Shown here: one piece after another, positions 12,708 to 28,919 of the stretch
How positions within the stretch are numbered: the first letter of the stretch is position 1
Layout of the letters: each line of letters begins with the position of its first letter
Assembly (NCBI GenBank): GCA_030704615.1
Contig: CM060734.1
Location: forward strand, 56,064,042 to 56,128,041
Length of the DNA: 64,000 nucleotides
Reading direction: 5' to 3'
Origin: Takakia lepidozioides
Taxonomy: Eukaryota > Streptophyta > Takakiopsida > Takakiales > Takakiaceae
Position numbers and translations under genes: made by a program
The notes under the pieces: model-generated
What the model saw: the letters and a program-made list of their open reading frames with translations, nothing else
The model's database searches: none
What the model was told of the DNA's origin: nothing

Positions 12708-13009
12708 ATATGCAGTAGCTCAGTTGGTAAAGTGTACTAAGTGCCACCCTGATGATACTGGGGTCAAATCTTGCTACTGACGGGTGTGGTATGGTTTCTG
12801 GGTGTTGCCCCATTCCTTCGCGCCCCAGGGCGGGTTACTGTGAAAGAGGTTATTTTCTCCTCTCACTATCAAGGGGCCTGGTTTGTGAGCTGTCGATCCC
12901 AGGTGTTTTCCCCTAAGATTTTTTTTTTTTTTATCAGGGCTACAATCCATCCTCCTGTTAAAGTCTCTTCCTGTAGCAGCGAGTCTAGTCAATGTCACGA
13001 ATGGAATTC
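12708..13009 (+). mobile_element. tRNA-derived SINE (unit 2 copy)
   Basis: This is the duplicated counterpart of the SINE in unit 1, with the A box at 12716-12727 and the B box at 12760-12770. Its T tract is one base longer than in unit 1. It arose by the segmental duplication, not by a separate insertion. Confidence 0.6.
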
Positions 13010-14598
13010 TCAAGCCTCATTACCTCGTACAACAATCGGAGTTGTAGACGTGTTTCAATCCTCTAGTCGTCAGCCAAATGTAGAGCGATTGCATCCATGA
13101 TCAGTGTGCAGGTACAAGGAGAAATCTTCAGATTGAGGGGAACTGACAAGGAAGGGTTTTTTCCCAGTTTTGAGATGAGGATGTAGAAGATTAGGAGACG
13201 GGCATGCATACTGGAAGTCCTTGGCTCATAGAACCTAGATACCTTCATCAGATAACCAGTTTTACGTGTTTCCCATTCCCTGTTTACAAATACTGAGCAT
13301 CGGAAATCGGTAGTTCAATATACCCTTCGGCAGTAGCAAACTCCATCATTGAAATCTAAGGATGCTATTGCATAGGGAGTGACGCACACTCTTGATATAA
13401 GTGGGGCGGCACTCTGCATGCAACGCAGAGCCCACTCTATCAAGCAGTGGCAAAGGGTTCTCCTTCCTAAATTTGGAAGTTTTGTGCGTTAAGGTCCAGC
13501 CAAGAGTCGTGGGTGGATGTAATAGAAGGCTCTTTGTTTCACATGTGTTACTTGCTGAGCTACAGGCAGATCCCTTCTTCTCTACTTGCTGATATGCTAT
13601 GCTTGTGTAAGTAAAGATCTCAGTTGTGCAAGATAGCAATTGCATCTCTTAATGTTTTGTTCTAAGGGCCAGGACCCCTAGTTGGATGTCACAACTGCAG
13701 AATTATGCAGGAGATTGATTGAGAAAGGCAGAGATGATATTCTCCTGAAGAAAGTGTGCTGAATTGCAAATTTTTCGCCCAACTCATGTTAGCATTTCAG
13801 CATAGGGACTACTGTGTGTTCCGTAGGGTTGCGTTGTTAGCTAGATAATCTTAGGTTGTCATTGTCAGGTAGCAGCATGGGGGAGGATCCTTGCATTGTT
13901 GTTGTCGAGGCAGGGATAGCTGAAGGAGGCAGGTATGGTGTGGGTTCAGCTCCATCCAAGAGGGCCGGATTTCAAGCATAAGAATCCCACTGAGCCATCA
14001 AGGATTGATAACTACAAGACACCTGCATTTGTAGATGGTCAACTGGATGCAGCAGCAGCAGCACAAGTAGTACACTCAGGCACCTCCACCATGACAACCG
14101 ATCCCAAACAAGGACCAAGACACAAGGTCTCTTCTGGCACTTGTGGATAGGTGACTACTGTTCTTTCCAAAGCTTTTCCTCATCTTTGTTTTTTATTTTC
14201 GAATATTAACCTGCAACCCATCCCTGTCACATGCCAAAATAGTTGTAACCACCAGAGATCCACCTGATGAGCTAAATCATAGAACTCATTACCAACAAGT
14301 AGGGACACATCTGAGGGAAAGTACAAAACTAGCCTAAATGTACTGAAAAACAAGGCGCCCTCACCACATTGTGCTTGACCTCGTGTCATGGAAGCAGCTA
14401 GCTTGGAGGATTCAACCAATCCTCAATCCAAAGGACCTATTGTGCACTCTCCTTATCTTTGTAGTCTGGTGATCTCTGATTGGTCTGTGAAAACGTGCAG
14501 CTGAGCGGCCATGGTTTTAAACATGGCCTCCTAAGACCAAGCCACCCCTCCCAAGTACCTGGTACACCAGGAGAAACCCTTGGGCAATGCATCTTTAC

Positions 14599-16610
14599 AT
14601 GTGCCACTTCTGCTGGCACTGAAAGGGCAAAGGCCATTTCTGCTAACTCCTGAGCTTTGACTTCAAGATCCTGAAGTTTGCGATGCACCAGTTGCTGTGC
14701 TCTATGACATTCCTTCATATCCACCCCAAGTCCCCAATTCTCCATGTCTGCCAGCACTCCTACCTGACCACATGTGTCTTGTCACACAGCTCACCTCCCT
14801 TTCTCCGTGACCATTTGTTGCATTCAGAAAGTTTCCTCTCAAGCCATTCCATAAACCCGATTAAATAATGGCTGATATAGCTCCTTCTTGTCATTCTCTC
14901 TGAGATTCCATGGATGTCATGGAATTACTTCCTTCCTTTCTTTCACTTTGCTAGTGTGCTCCCAAGACAATATTTTCTGTTGCATCACCAAACTCACGCC
15001 TCCTAAAATAGCCTGTGACTAGAAGCGAATGGAAGCTTCAGATTTATGCGAGGTATCCCTTTGCCTAAATTTGCACCTACTTATCTGGAAAGGAACAAAG
15101 TTTTTTTATGCTGCCATGATTTATGACCTACATCTTAGGGTGGTGTTACTTATAGGGATCCTTCATTATCTTTAACCTCGTCACACTTCACTTGAAACAC
15201 ACTGATTGAGAGGCAGGTGATGCGGAAAGCATCATTGAATGTTCAACGAGAGTTGCCCAAATTGCGAAGGATGGAGGAAAAATATTACCAAGGGCATTTC
15301 GAGTTGAAGGAGAGGATGGTCGAGGCCCTCTGTCATTAACAGCTTCCAAAAAGCCAAATGCAATGCCCACACTTGTGCTGCCCCACGGCAGCAACCATTA
15401 CCTGCCACACAACCCATCTGGTTGCCCCACCTTCCTGCCCTGCTGGCAGCAGCTGCAACCTCACCAGGCAATCTCTTCTTTACTTCCTCTCAGATATATT
15501 AGCAAAACACTCGTCAACCTTCATTCATCATGCTGCAACCTACATCTCACCTGCTGGGAAGAGGGAGGAAAGAGAAATCAAGTTGAATCAAGGCCTTGCT
15601 TTGCATACTATGTACACAACTTATCTCCAAAGAAGTCAAAGATTCAGGTATTACCAGGTCATCAATGCACGAGACACTCAGCGTGTGCAGACAACTGCCC
15701 AAGGAATGCACAAGATGACATAATTTTTTCTTTTGTTAGCGCTTCACTTTCCAGCTACAAACTTCTTAAGAAGGAACCATAGCTTCAAACATCAGATATA
15801 GGTAGTTTGTGTTTAGCTTGAGTGGCTTATACTTACGAGCAAAATCTCCACTCTAGCCCTTGTGAACCTTCAAGAAATGGGTTTATCTACTGTACCACCT
15901 GCCTCCCAAATAGCTCGTCAATTTCAGCATATTCAACTTAGACATCTAAACCATTTGCTGCACCCAACCACAGTAAAGAATCCATTCCCTGTGTCGGCTT
16001 GCTTAGTTCATGACAAATGGCTCACAACAATAGGGACAATTGTTGACAAATAGGCCTCTACCTTCAGCTCAAGTCATCGCATGCTATTAGAACAATTGTA
16101 AGTTTCTGGAGACACATAAACAAGCATTGCAACAAGGGTAGTCAGCTGCTCAAGGGAAGCCAGGCAGCAACACGCACATCAACCATGGGCTCCTGTAGCT
16201 TTACAGCCGGTAATGCCTTGAGCTGGCTCCCTTGTGGCTTCAACTCAATTGTATTCTCTAGGGTGGCAAATTAATTAAGCCCTGGTCTACCAAAAGCATG
16301 AACTTGGCTCTTAAGATCCCAGCCAATCTTCTTTACGCCCGTGTTGGTTGAAGCCTGGGTAACCTTGTTCCATCGTGTCTTATTTATGTCCTCCCAAGCA
16401 TTGGATTTGTAATTTATTGCCACCATGGGCACTTCCACCACATCTACTCAATGACCTGAGTTGGTAAAAAAAGTTGATGTAGTAAACAGGTGAGTCCTTC
16501 CAACCAAGCCCATGTCTTTCGAGTCTTCCTGCCCTGGATTTTGGCACTGCTCCTTGTCTTAATGTACAACATCGGAAGTAAGGTACCTTGCAGACATTCG
16601 TCTCCATCAA
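14599..16610 (-). pseudogene. TEB: TEBICHI / DNA polymerase theta exon remnants (unit 2)
   Basis: This is an identical copy of the 8440-10451 remnants produced by the 6.15 kb duplication. The two splice-bounded exons lie at 15486-15289 and 14763-14599. No additional TEBICHI exons appear in the sequence right of this unit, so the duplication does not complete the gene. Confidence 0.7.
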
Positions 16611-18350
16611 ACCAAAGAGAAACTACCTTTCTTTAAATACTCTCAATGGCTGGCAAGTGCATGTACTTGACACTCAGATATCTGGCCTTCATAGCGGTTC
16701 TAAATAGAAGTTGCACTTCCTCGAGGTTGTAAACACTGAGGTACTTTCTTCAGAAATGAAGGCTACATACAATAAAGTTACATGTCCTAGAAGCTTGCAA
16801 GGTGTCATTGGAGACAAGACCCAGAAACACTTAAGGTTGAGGTGCTTCATCTTTTCACATCTTTCATGCACCTTTGCATGCCTAAAGAAAGAGGATTAAA
16901 GAGACATTGTACACAAAGTACCATTATCATCTGAAGCTGTCCAAGCTCCAGTGTCTGCATGACCTTTGAAACCACATAAATTGACTGTGCGTGCTATCTG
17001 AACAGGTTCTATGTAGCGCCTTCACCAGGTGGACTTGGTTTTGCTCCAGCTGCTGAAAGGTAATTTCTTCTAGACTTTGTCCCTCTGTCTACCTCTGCCC
17101 TCCCACGTATCATTAGCCTCTATAGTGTGACATCGAGTGCATTTGCAGCCACATGTATCACATTGGTGTGAAGGCAAAGTAGTCAAATAGCTCTGCCAGA
17201 GTTAGCATTCTGCTACATAGGAAGATGGAATTGCCAGCCATTACATAAACATTCAACAACCCCTGTAGCAGCGCCTCCTGGGTTGTGAGTTGTGAGCACT
17301 TCTGAAACAAATTTGTGCTCTGGTATAAACTGGTGGGTCGAACTGCTGCCTCCTGGAGGGTCCTCAACGGTGTGGCATAGCCAATGTTGACAAAGAAATG
17401 GGTGCACGGCTCACATGGTGTGGTGTGTTGTAAAGGCAGGTTCGTGAAAGTGTTCGCAATGGTGTGGCCCCGTTTATATCCTCTCAGGGGCCCTGAATCT
17501 GGGCAATCGATATGGGATAATCGAACCCCAATCATATTGCACCAGGTGGCGGAGAGAATACGCCACCTGCTTTTAACGCCAGAGAACGGGCCGTGTTTGG
17601 CCGATTCTGCCCTGTGCGCGGCCATAGGGCGGCTAATCACAAAGCTGTTGCGGGCTGGTGGGTATGGCTCGATTGCTGCTCTCGTCTTTGTTTTGTCTTG
17701 GAACAGACTGCTAGTTGCTGCATCTTTGATCGCACCCGAGGAGAGATTTGTCTGTGTGCCTTTGAAAGCATTGAATTGTCAAATGTCTGATTTATCAGAA
17801 GAATGCAATGTAGGCTCTCAAGGTCTAGTTAATATGCATGCCTGTCCTACTGCATCAGAACAGATAACTGATCAGTTTGCGAAGTGAGCAGTTTGAGCTG
17901 TCTGTAAAATCGTTTTTATCAAATAAGTACCCACAACTCAGATGTGTTCGCTTCTTTCTATGCACATTTTGCAGAGCATAGGCCTTAGCTCCGGTGGTGG
18001 ACAAAGGGTTGAAGTTGTTCACAGTTTATTTTAATTCCAAATCGCAACTCCATGTATATTTCTGTTTCTGCTTGATAGATTGTTGCAAGTCCTTCTGCCA
18101 TTTTACCTCTTGGTCATTTTTTCCAAGGGTTATGCAACATAAGATCTGAGTTTTGTCTTCACTATGTCGCAGGTTGCTAGTTGTAGAGGGGATAGGGTTT
18201 CAAGGTGTGGCAGTTGGGTGCATGTTCACAACCAAATATATGGCACTCGCTGTGTTCCTTCCTCGCTTTTCCTTTCCCTTCCCTTTTCCCTTTCAAAGAT
18301 TTAGGTGGTAGTCTTAGTGCTGGAGTGACAGTCTGGAATAAGAATAAACA

Positions 18351-20512
18351 TTGTTTTGCAATACATTGCTTAAAATGTCTGCACCTCTAGCAGGATTTCC
18401 ACGGACTATGCTTGAGCTGGCTTGTCTTAACTTTCACCCTGATAGGAAACTGGTGAGTATTTCCCCAAAAACAGGGCATACCGCAGGGGACATGGCTACA
18501 ACAACACATGAGTACCTCTCTGTTGTCTCACGCAATGAATGGAACAAGGAAAAATGCGAGATAAGACCAAATATTGAAGGAGCTGATGGAAGAAGGATAG
18601 ATGTGCCAATTCTAAGGAGGTCTCAACGGGAAAGAAAAGCTCCTAGTAGGCTGATTACATCTATGAGTGCCATTGAAGCTATGGAAGAAGCATCAGAAGT
18701 GGTTGAACCTGCGACATATGAGGAAGCGATGCGCTCTCCAGACAAACTACAATGGGAAGAAGCAATCAACTCAGAGTTGGATTCATTGATGCAAAACAAA
18801 GCGTAGACACTCACTAGGTTGCCTACAAGACGAAGAGCCATTGGTTGCAAGTGGATCTTCAAGTTGAAGTACAAAGCTGATGGATCTATTTACCGGTACA
18901 AAGCTCGCCTTGTAGCTAAAGGCTATGCACAAGTTCAAGGAGTGGATTATAATGAAACTTTCTCATCAGTGGTGAAGATTTCTTCTATCAGAATGTTGTT
19001 AGCTCTTGCAGGTCAACATGATCACGAAGTTCATCAAATGGATGTTAAGACGACATTTCTGAATGGAGAATTACAATAAGAGATCTACATGAGACAACCT
19101 GAAGGGTTTGTACAAGCAGAAAGTGATACTGTGTGTAAGCTGCAAAAGAGTTTGTATGGTCTCAAACAAAGTCCTCCAGCTTGGTATGCCAGGATCGATA
19201 CTTACCTCTTAAAGGCAAGATTTGAACGAAGCATTGCTGACACAAACATCAATGTGAAAAAAATGGGAGAGTAATTTGTGGTCATAGCTCTATATGTGGA
19301 TGACACAATCATTGTCACCAACGATTGTCAAAGATTGTTGCCAGAAACCAAAGCACTGTTGAGTGCTGAGTTTGCCATGACTGACATGGGTGAGATTCGG
19401 TTCTGTCTTGGTATTCAAATCAGCAGAGATCGAGTGAACCATACAGTATTGATGCATCAACAACAATACATTGAGACCATTCTAGAAGCAAGAGGATATG
19501 AGGAAAACTCCTTATCAAAGCGCAATCATCAGTTTGATGTATTGCATGGTTTGTACTAGGCCAGACATTGCAGTGGTCTCACAATTTCTTTCAAATCCCG
19601 GACAAACCCACTGGAAAGCAGTGAAGAGGATATTTCGATATCTAAGAGAAACATCAACCTCTGGTCTACTCTACAAGAGAGTGGAAGATCCAAGCTTGTT
19701 GGGGTTTGCTGATGCTGACGGGGCAGGAGACGTTGATAGTAGAAAATCAACTTCAGACCATTATTTTCTCCTAGCAGGTGGAACTGTATCTTGGTCTAGC
19801 AAACGACAAGTTGCAACAGCGTTGTCATCAACAGAAATTGAGTACATGTCCATTACATAAGCTGCAAAGGAGGCTATTTGTTTACGGAAGTTGCTTGGAG
19901 ATTTAGGTCATCTCCAATCATTACCTACGACTCTCTATTGTGGCAATCAAAGTGCGATTGCACTGAGTCAAAACCCGAAGTATCATTCAAGGACGAAGCA
20001 TATTGAAGTGCAACATCACTACATACGGGAAGTTGTATGCAAGGGAGAGATCAAGGTGATCTATTGTGCTACAGAAGATATGGTTGCAGATGTTTTGACA
20101 AAGAGTCCACCACAAACAAAACACATGAAGTGTTCAGCCTTACTTGGTGTGTCTTCTCAAAAGACAAACGAAGTAGCTCAATGATATGGTTTAATTGAGT
20201 GTGAATGTTGGAAGTAATTAAACATATCTAGAAGACTAGGAGTCTTGAAGGCCAAAGGTTTAGAAGTCTAAGAGACTATCTTGTTTAATTCACCTTTGGA
20301 AGGTGAATGGCTAGAAGGTGGATGGTCACCATAGTGGAAGTAGAAGTGACCAAGTAGGACTTCCTAGAGACCTTCTTGTACAAGCTCGGGGGTGAAGCCA
20401 CTAGTCTAAGTGTAAGAGTATGATGGTGGCTTCTATGGTTGGGAGGAGAGCTTTAGTTTTAGCTTTAGTCTAAGACTTTAGTTCTTGTTCATGTTCTTGC
20501 TCAATTCTAACA
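18351..20512 (+). mobile_element. Decayed Ty1/copia retrotransposon (linker, RT, RNase H, 3' LTR)
   Basis: Pol blocks in order: linker and RT start (EPATYEEAMRSPDKLQWEEA), RT palm (GCKWIFKLKYKADG; QMDVKTTFLNGELQ; LYVDDTIIV at about 19287), and RNase H (GFADADGAGDVDSRKSTSD; TKHIEVQHHYIRE). It is interrupted by in-frame stops near 18805, 19077 and 19272 and a frameshift near 19500-19560. One stop stands where Trp is usual (KA*TL) and another where Glu is usual (LQ*EIYM). The candidate 3' LTR is 20206-20512. No gag, protease, integrase core or 5' LTR was recognised upstream, so it is 5' truncated and inactive. Confidence 0.9.
20206..20512 (+). repeat. Candidate 3' LTR of the copia element
   Basis: It begins TGTTGGAAG and ends TTCTAACA, giving imperfect inverted termini with TG...CA ends, directly after the last pol residues. 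No matching 5' LTR is present, so the boundaries rest on the termini alone. Confidence 0.6.
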
Positions 20513-21990
20513 TACCCCTGATGTAGCATATGTTGAACACGGCGATGCGTAGAAAATTTCGAGTCTGGATTGGACAAGAAACGGTCGACCACATTATCTG
20601 TATGAGAATTTTTAATTATTCTGAAGACAACTACCTAGACTTAAGGGAAATCAAGATCAGCTGCAAACTGCTTCAAGAATTAGTCGACTCCATTTGTACG
20701 TACTAGTTGCAATGACTACAGCTCTGCAATTGTTACAGCCTCTGGCCTCATAGCCTATGCGTGATGTGTTGGCGCAGGCGTCATGGTTCCTTCTTGTGTA
20801 TAGCTCTACTGCCTCCAGTATACGCACTGCTCACTTGAGTGAAAGATCAAATGTCAGGGCCGCAGGAATGTGAATTCTTGCTTTTCCTACATTTGCACAT
20901 GTCTTGTCACAAACACCAACAAGCCATGTCTTAGCATGTCAAGTGATATGCAATACTGGGATAATGTCCAGGTTCATACATTCATTTGTCCTCATCAAGT
21001 GATGGCACAAAGTAGGAGAAAGTATGCATCCAGGACATTCGCAACCAGCATGTCATGGGCAATACACAAACTTGCAGGCAACTATAAGATTGGAAATGAC
21101 ATGCTAGAATTCTCCATTGCAACTCCGATTACAGGTCAGGGACAAGGTTAACGAGATGATGACTATACCTTTTCAACAAAAGAACAGTTGTGGTAAACAG
21201 ACACCACGACAGGGGAGACGCAGCAATATGTGTCTTCCTACTCAAGGGAGCTAAAGAGATTCACGGGAGGAAAGGGGGACAGAGACAATAATGCAAAAGG
21301 GCCGAAAGCGGGAGCGGGGGAGCGGCGAGGCTAGGTACAAGCCGTAGCCATTGCTCTCGATGTCCCACGAATTGGATCGAATCAAATCGGAACATATCCT
21401 GCATATCGCGGAGTGACGCGCCATGTGTGAGCTCATGTCATGTTTGGCCCAGTTTGAAGGATGGTAGGTACACGAGCAACGAGGGATCTCCCGTCGCCAC
21501 GTGCGCGTTTTTGGTTGGTCCTGCTCAACCAAAGAACTTCAGACCACCAAAAGTGGAGGGTGTGAAACAAGACGAGATGTCGGTACGTGGAGTTCTTTTT
21601 TGAGACATCGAAGGTGCTGTGAATTTTTACTAGTATCTCACCGAGGTTTGAACACCAGTCTGTTTGAAATGTTGGGTACGTAATTTTGTGACCGTTGGAT
21701 GCTGACTAGTACTGGCATATCGCGGCTGTCCATAATGGCGCCATTCAACATTGTAGTGCGCCAGTAAGTAAGCGGCTATAGCCCAGGGTTTTTTTTTGCT
21801 TTAAAAGGGATTCACGCTGCTCGAAGGCACTTGTGTTGCTGCTGAGAGAGGAGGATAGACAGCTTGGGATCTGATGTGTGCGTGATAGAGATTAGTTCGG
21901 GCAGCGAGAGCTCGCTGCTTGAGCGGGCCAATCGGATACACGAGGGAGAGGGGCTGCCTGGTTGCTCTAGGTTGAAGCGAAGGAGCTGGT
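20513..21990. other. Intergenic, no supported gene
   Basis: Short ORFs only. No recognisable domain or splice-supported exon was seen. A T-rich run lies near 21790. Confidence 0.4.
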
Positions 21991-22002
21991 CAGAGCGATG
22001 TG

Positions 22003-22480
22003 GAAATGAAATGAAATGAAATGGTGCTTTATAACATCTGCGGAAAGCTCATAGAGCTTATGGGACAAAATGGAAGAAAACATGAGAGAGGAACAAATCC
22101 AGAAACCACAATTAATGTTCTAGCGATTGTCTAAGGATGAAGGCCTCGTGCAGGTAGGCTGCCAAGCATTTTTGATCCTCATAGTGGAAGACATCAGTGA
22201 TTTGGGTTCCACTGAATAAACAGTGGAATCTCCCATGGATCTCGTAGTATAGAGGGCAGTAGAAGAAGAAGTGTTCTTCAGTTTCAATTTCCTTGTTGCG
22301 CCCTATGCAAGCTGGACATAGGCGGTCCTCCCATTGCAGGTTTTCCCATCTGCCAGTCTCTATCCATAGGTTGTGGGAACCCACCCCGAATTGCCCCAAT
22401 GCCCTCAGGAGGGAAGGAGATAAGGATGCTGAAAGGTAATTTGGTCTCAAGATTCTATCATCACGGAGCACCAAGAATGT
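22003..22480 (-). mobile_element. 5'-truncated LINE, 3' end with zinc-binding RT tail
   Basis: The minus ORF 22474-22112 carries the post-RT zinc-binding region typical of plant LINEs: FGVGSHNLWIETGRW, CPACIGR, then TEEHFFFYCPLYYE. Downstream on the minus strand the sequence ends in a short (ATTTC)n tract (22005-22025 region), which fits a LINE 3' tail. The reverse transcriptase core is absent, as in the common 5'-truncated insertions. Confidence 0.7.
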
Positions 22481-22515
22481 CTCTCAATAGAAGTGGAGCT
22501 TTAAGCTCGCACGAC

Positions 22516-23346
22516 AAGTATATTACCGGTAGGGCCACAGAAGTCTTTAAGAACCGTGACAATGAATTCTACGAACATAGACTGATGTGAGGGCAATAAG
22601 TTTAGAATTCAAGATGTATCTATAGAGCAGCTTTCTTTACTGACTATGGCATCGGATATTGTGGTGAATTGTAACAGCCTATTGCTCACGATGGTTCAAT
22701 TCAATCGAGGCTATTTCTCGCCCAAACAAAGAAGTTAGCCTTGGAGTTTCGTCACACACACGTGGACCAGCTTGTGAGGAGCGAGGGCAATTTTGATTAG
22801 CCTCTAGTGACTCTTCAAAGATCATGACTCTATAAAAAGTTTTTGTAAAATTTGTAAGGCTAGTTTCTATCTAGCTCGACAGCGGTAGTAAGTAGGAGTA
22901 CAACGTAGTAGGAGCAAGGTAGCACAGGAGACCACTCGTCGCCGGAGCTCGACGGATTGATGTACTCATGGTGTGTTCCCATGGAACCCGGGCGTCAAAA
23001 CCCGCCATCTACATCGTCCAAGAGCCTCCCATCCAAGAGCCCAAGTTATGGAATATAGCATGGCCTGTGTTCCCCTGGAACCGGGGCGTCCCCTGACCTG
23101 ACAGTCCGACTGTGTCCAACAGCCTTATTCGGACGACATTGCACGGGGCGTCAAAGCCTGCCCGTTCCTATCGTGTGGCTTCTTGGAGATGCAGGTCTCC
23201 AGGCCGTCACCCTTTCTGCAGAGACGGGGGAAGGCTTGGAACCGGCCTTTGCGACCACACCATTATGACTGCCAGTAACTGCAGTCTGCGCTGAGCGGCT
23301 TCCGCGATGATGCACAAGTGGGCTTTGCCTCTGCAATGTTCGCTTG
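22516..23346 (+). repeat. Dispersed repeat, copy 2 of 1-909
   Basis: Collinear with 1-909 with small indels, ending at the same point (GCAATGTTCGCTTG). A TATA-like CTATAAAAAG is conserved near 22830. The two copies lie in direct orientation 22.5 kb apart. They could be LTRs of one large composite insertion or two independent solo LTRs. Confidence 0.6.
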
Positions 23347-24298
23347 GGAGTAAAAGTGCCATCGTTGTAAGGCATGGAATTATAGTTGCAAAACTTTAGC
23401 ATTAGGATCAATTCATTGTAACATGGCATCATTCACACATGTTTTTGCTCTCTGTTCCAAGAACTGCCCTACATTTTCCCTCATGGTATCTTCCATGATG
23501 CATGGTTTACACTATACACATATATTTTGGGTGATCTGGATGGTGGTGACTTCTGAAATAGTCGGCATAGCCCTTGAATGCAGATGTGAAGTGCACATCT
23601 GAGTACCATATTACTTCACTCTGGTGGAGTCCAGCGAGCTAGATATGGATTGTCAAGGTTTGGACACCAGCAGCAATTTTTTTTAATCAACCTTTTTCAG
23701 TTCCCACCGTCTGCTTGGTCACTCAGTTGGCAGAGCATCGCTAGAGAGAAGTAACTTCCCTTTTCCAGTCGGACTGACTAGCAGAATTGTAGGCAACCTA
23801 TAGGTAGACAACCGGCTCGAAACCAGGAGTTGGAAGGGGAACAGAAACCAAGTAGGCTCAAAAGAACACCACGAAACCATGAGCTTGGAAGGGAACAGAA
23901 AGCCCATGAGCTTGCAAGAGCTTGATACAACCAGATGCTTAGCCTCTTTCAAACTCACATTTCAGAACCTAAAATTGTGTCCAAAACAATAGGGTAGTTT
24001 TCAACAGTTCAGAATCATGTCCTAGCTTCAACTGTGCAAGATCATTACGGGTGGGGCATTGACCTAACCAAACCTTCAAACTGAGATCTGAATCTAGTAC
24101 TGGACCGTGTATTCAATCTCACAGCATGTGCGGCGTCTAGTAGTTATGTGCATCTGGCCGACAATATCAACATGAGAGTCGATTTGAAGCCATAGTTCTC
24201 TAATTACTACTGGCCAGACGAAGTCATTCAGTTTTTCAGTCTGATACTGCTCCTTGTAAGCAGGTACCCATCATTTCGCAAAAGCTTGCAGTCTGAGT
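23347..24298. other. Intergenic, downstream of the ADH-like gene
   Basis: No gene supported. The 3' untranslated region of the ADH-like gene should lie in the right-hand part. A segment near 23706-23740 resembles a tRNA A box (ACTCAGTTGGCAGAGC) but no B box follows. Confidence 0.4.
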
Positions 24299-27459
<3,161 letters not shown>

Positions 27460-27620
27460 GGCAGACGAGAAGAATGGCCCAGGCCGCAAGGAGAAGCTCC
27501 CTTCAATCAGCAGGCTAGGTTATATCAGTCTCAATCTCTTGCTAATCTCTCACTCACTGATCTATGCTGCCCTGCTCTTTCACGTACACACACTCCGCCC
27601 CAGGCAGTTGCTCACATCCC

Positions 27621-27630
27621 CTTATATATG
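27621..27630 (-). promoter_or_regulatory. Likely TATA box of the ADH-like gene
   Basis: On the minus strand the sequence reads CATATATAAG, 162 bp upstream of the ATG at 27459. The distance suits a plant core promoter with a 5' untranslated region of roughly 130 bp. No experimental support. Confidence 0.45.
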
Positions 27631-27999
27631 CACACGCTTACCCAGCAGACTGGGAGGACGTCGACTCAGCAAAGTTTGCAGAGCCCAAATAGTGTGGTGA
27701 GGCATTGACCTGCGGCCCTGCGCTGCCAGATCACACTCTTATTTTGCTGCAAATCGTTCGTGACTCATCAGCGGCAACACAATCTTATTTGGTTAGGGTC
27801 CACGTTCCTGTTTTGGGTATTACAGTGGGGCCCTGCCCTGCATGCAGAGCCCTCAGAGTAGTGACTAGTGAGTAACAAGTAGGGAGAGGCCATGCACAGC
27901 GAGGCCCTCCCTCGCTTAATATACTTGACAGCGGCGGGCCCGAGCCAGAAGGCACGCCTGCAGTCCCACCCTTCAATGAGTCTTGAAGTTATTATGAAT

Positions 28000-28270
28000 G
28001 TGCTTTCTTTTAGTTTAGATTCTCTTCGTCTTGTTATGCAGATGCAGCTATTCTTTAGCTGCCTTGCTTTTGCTGCAATCTTCCCCCTTAGGATTGCAGC
28101 TTCTTCTCTGGTTCATGTAGCTTAGTTCCTGCTTTTCTCCCCCCTCTCTTTGATTTTCTGGTTCTGAGTGGTACCTCTGTAATCTGCCTTCATGGCTCTT
28201 GTAAGGTTATTTTTTCCTTGCCTTAAATAAGGTTTCCAGGGCTACAATGCCCCTGTTCTATTTTTTTTTT
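28000..28270 (+). repeat. LINE-like 3' end
   Basis: The phrases CTTGTAAGGTTATTTTTTCC and TTTCCAGGGCTACAATGCCC followed by a T run resemble the tail used by the SINE at 6.46-6.8 kb (TTTTGTAAGGTTC, ATCAGGGCTACAAT). This suggests a shared LINE tail. No coding sequence is attached in the plus direction. Confidence 0.35.
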
Positions 28271-28919
28271 AAATGTGCTTAAATGTATATATTATTTTGG
28301 TTTTCTTAGAAACAGCCTGGGACGGCTGAAACTTTATTATAAGATTATTGAAGGGAAAAAAATTAAACCCCTCGAGTGCCCTCAGGCTGCCATAAGGCTT
28401 GTTCTCAAGACAGGTCGTGCTGGATAACTCACGAACGGTGACTGAGAATAGATGGACACCATGGAAACTTAAATTCGACGCCATTAAAACTGGGAGGCCA
28501 GACTGCCTCAAGAATACCCAGCGCTACCTTGTGAGGACGCTGCAATACGGATGAACGAATGACACAATGCGGGAGCCTTTAGCGGCGAAGAAGAGGGCCA
28601 GCAAAAGCCCTAACAAGTGATGAGGACAAAGAGTGGACAGAACGGAAGGACGGAGAACCCCTCACAAGGAGGGCCGATTGAGCTGGGTAGCAAGAACTGG
28701 GAGGGAGGAGCGAGAAGGGGTGGAGAGGGGACATCCAGAGAGTTGAAACACAGGGATGAAGCTACATAGCGGAGTATAAAAGACGGAGAAACTATGTATG
28801 GAAGTGGAGCCAGCTTGTTGCTAAAGAAGACGACCTGATGTGCTTGCAATTGACCTCAGATCTTTCAAATTCTGGGGAAGCCAAAAAGGTGGGTTGTGTG
28901 TCCCTACCAGCATGAGGGG

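Larger units (their letters stand above)
12558..18711. repeat. Tandem segmental duplication, unit 2 (6154 bp)
   Basis: This is the second copy of 6400-12552. Its right end at 18711 continues without a break into the copia reverse transcriptase, so this unit shows the ancestral right-hand context. The left unit shows the ancestral left-hand context, next to the p44 promoter. Confidence 0.95.

Noticed and set aside
23706-23740. Second tRNA-like element (ACTCAGTTGGCAGAGC)
   Set aside because: No B box at the right distance and no cloverleaf; not enough for a call.
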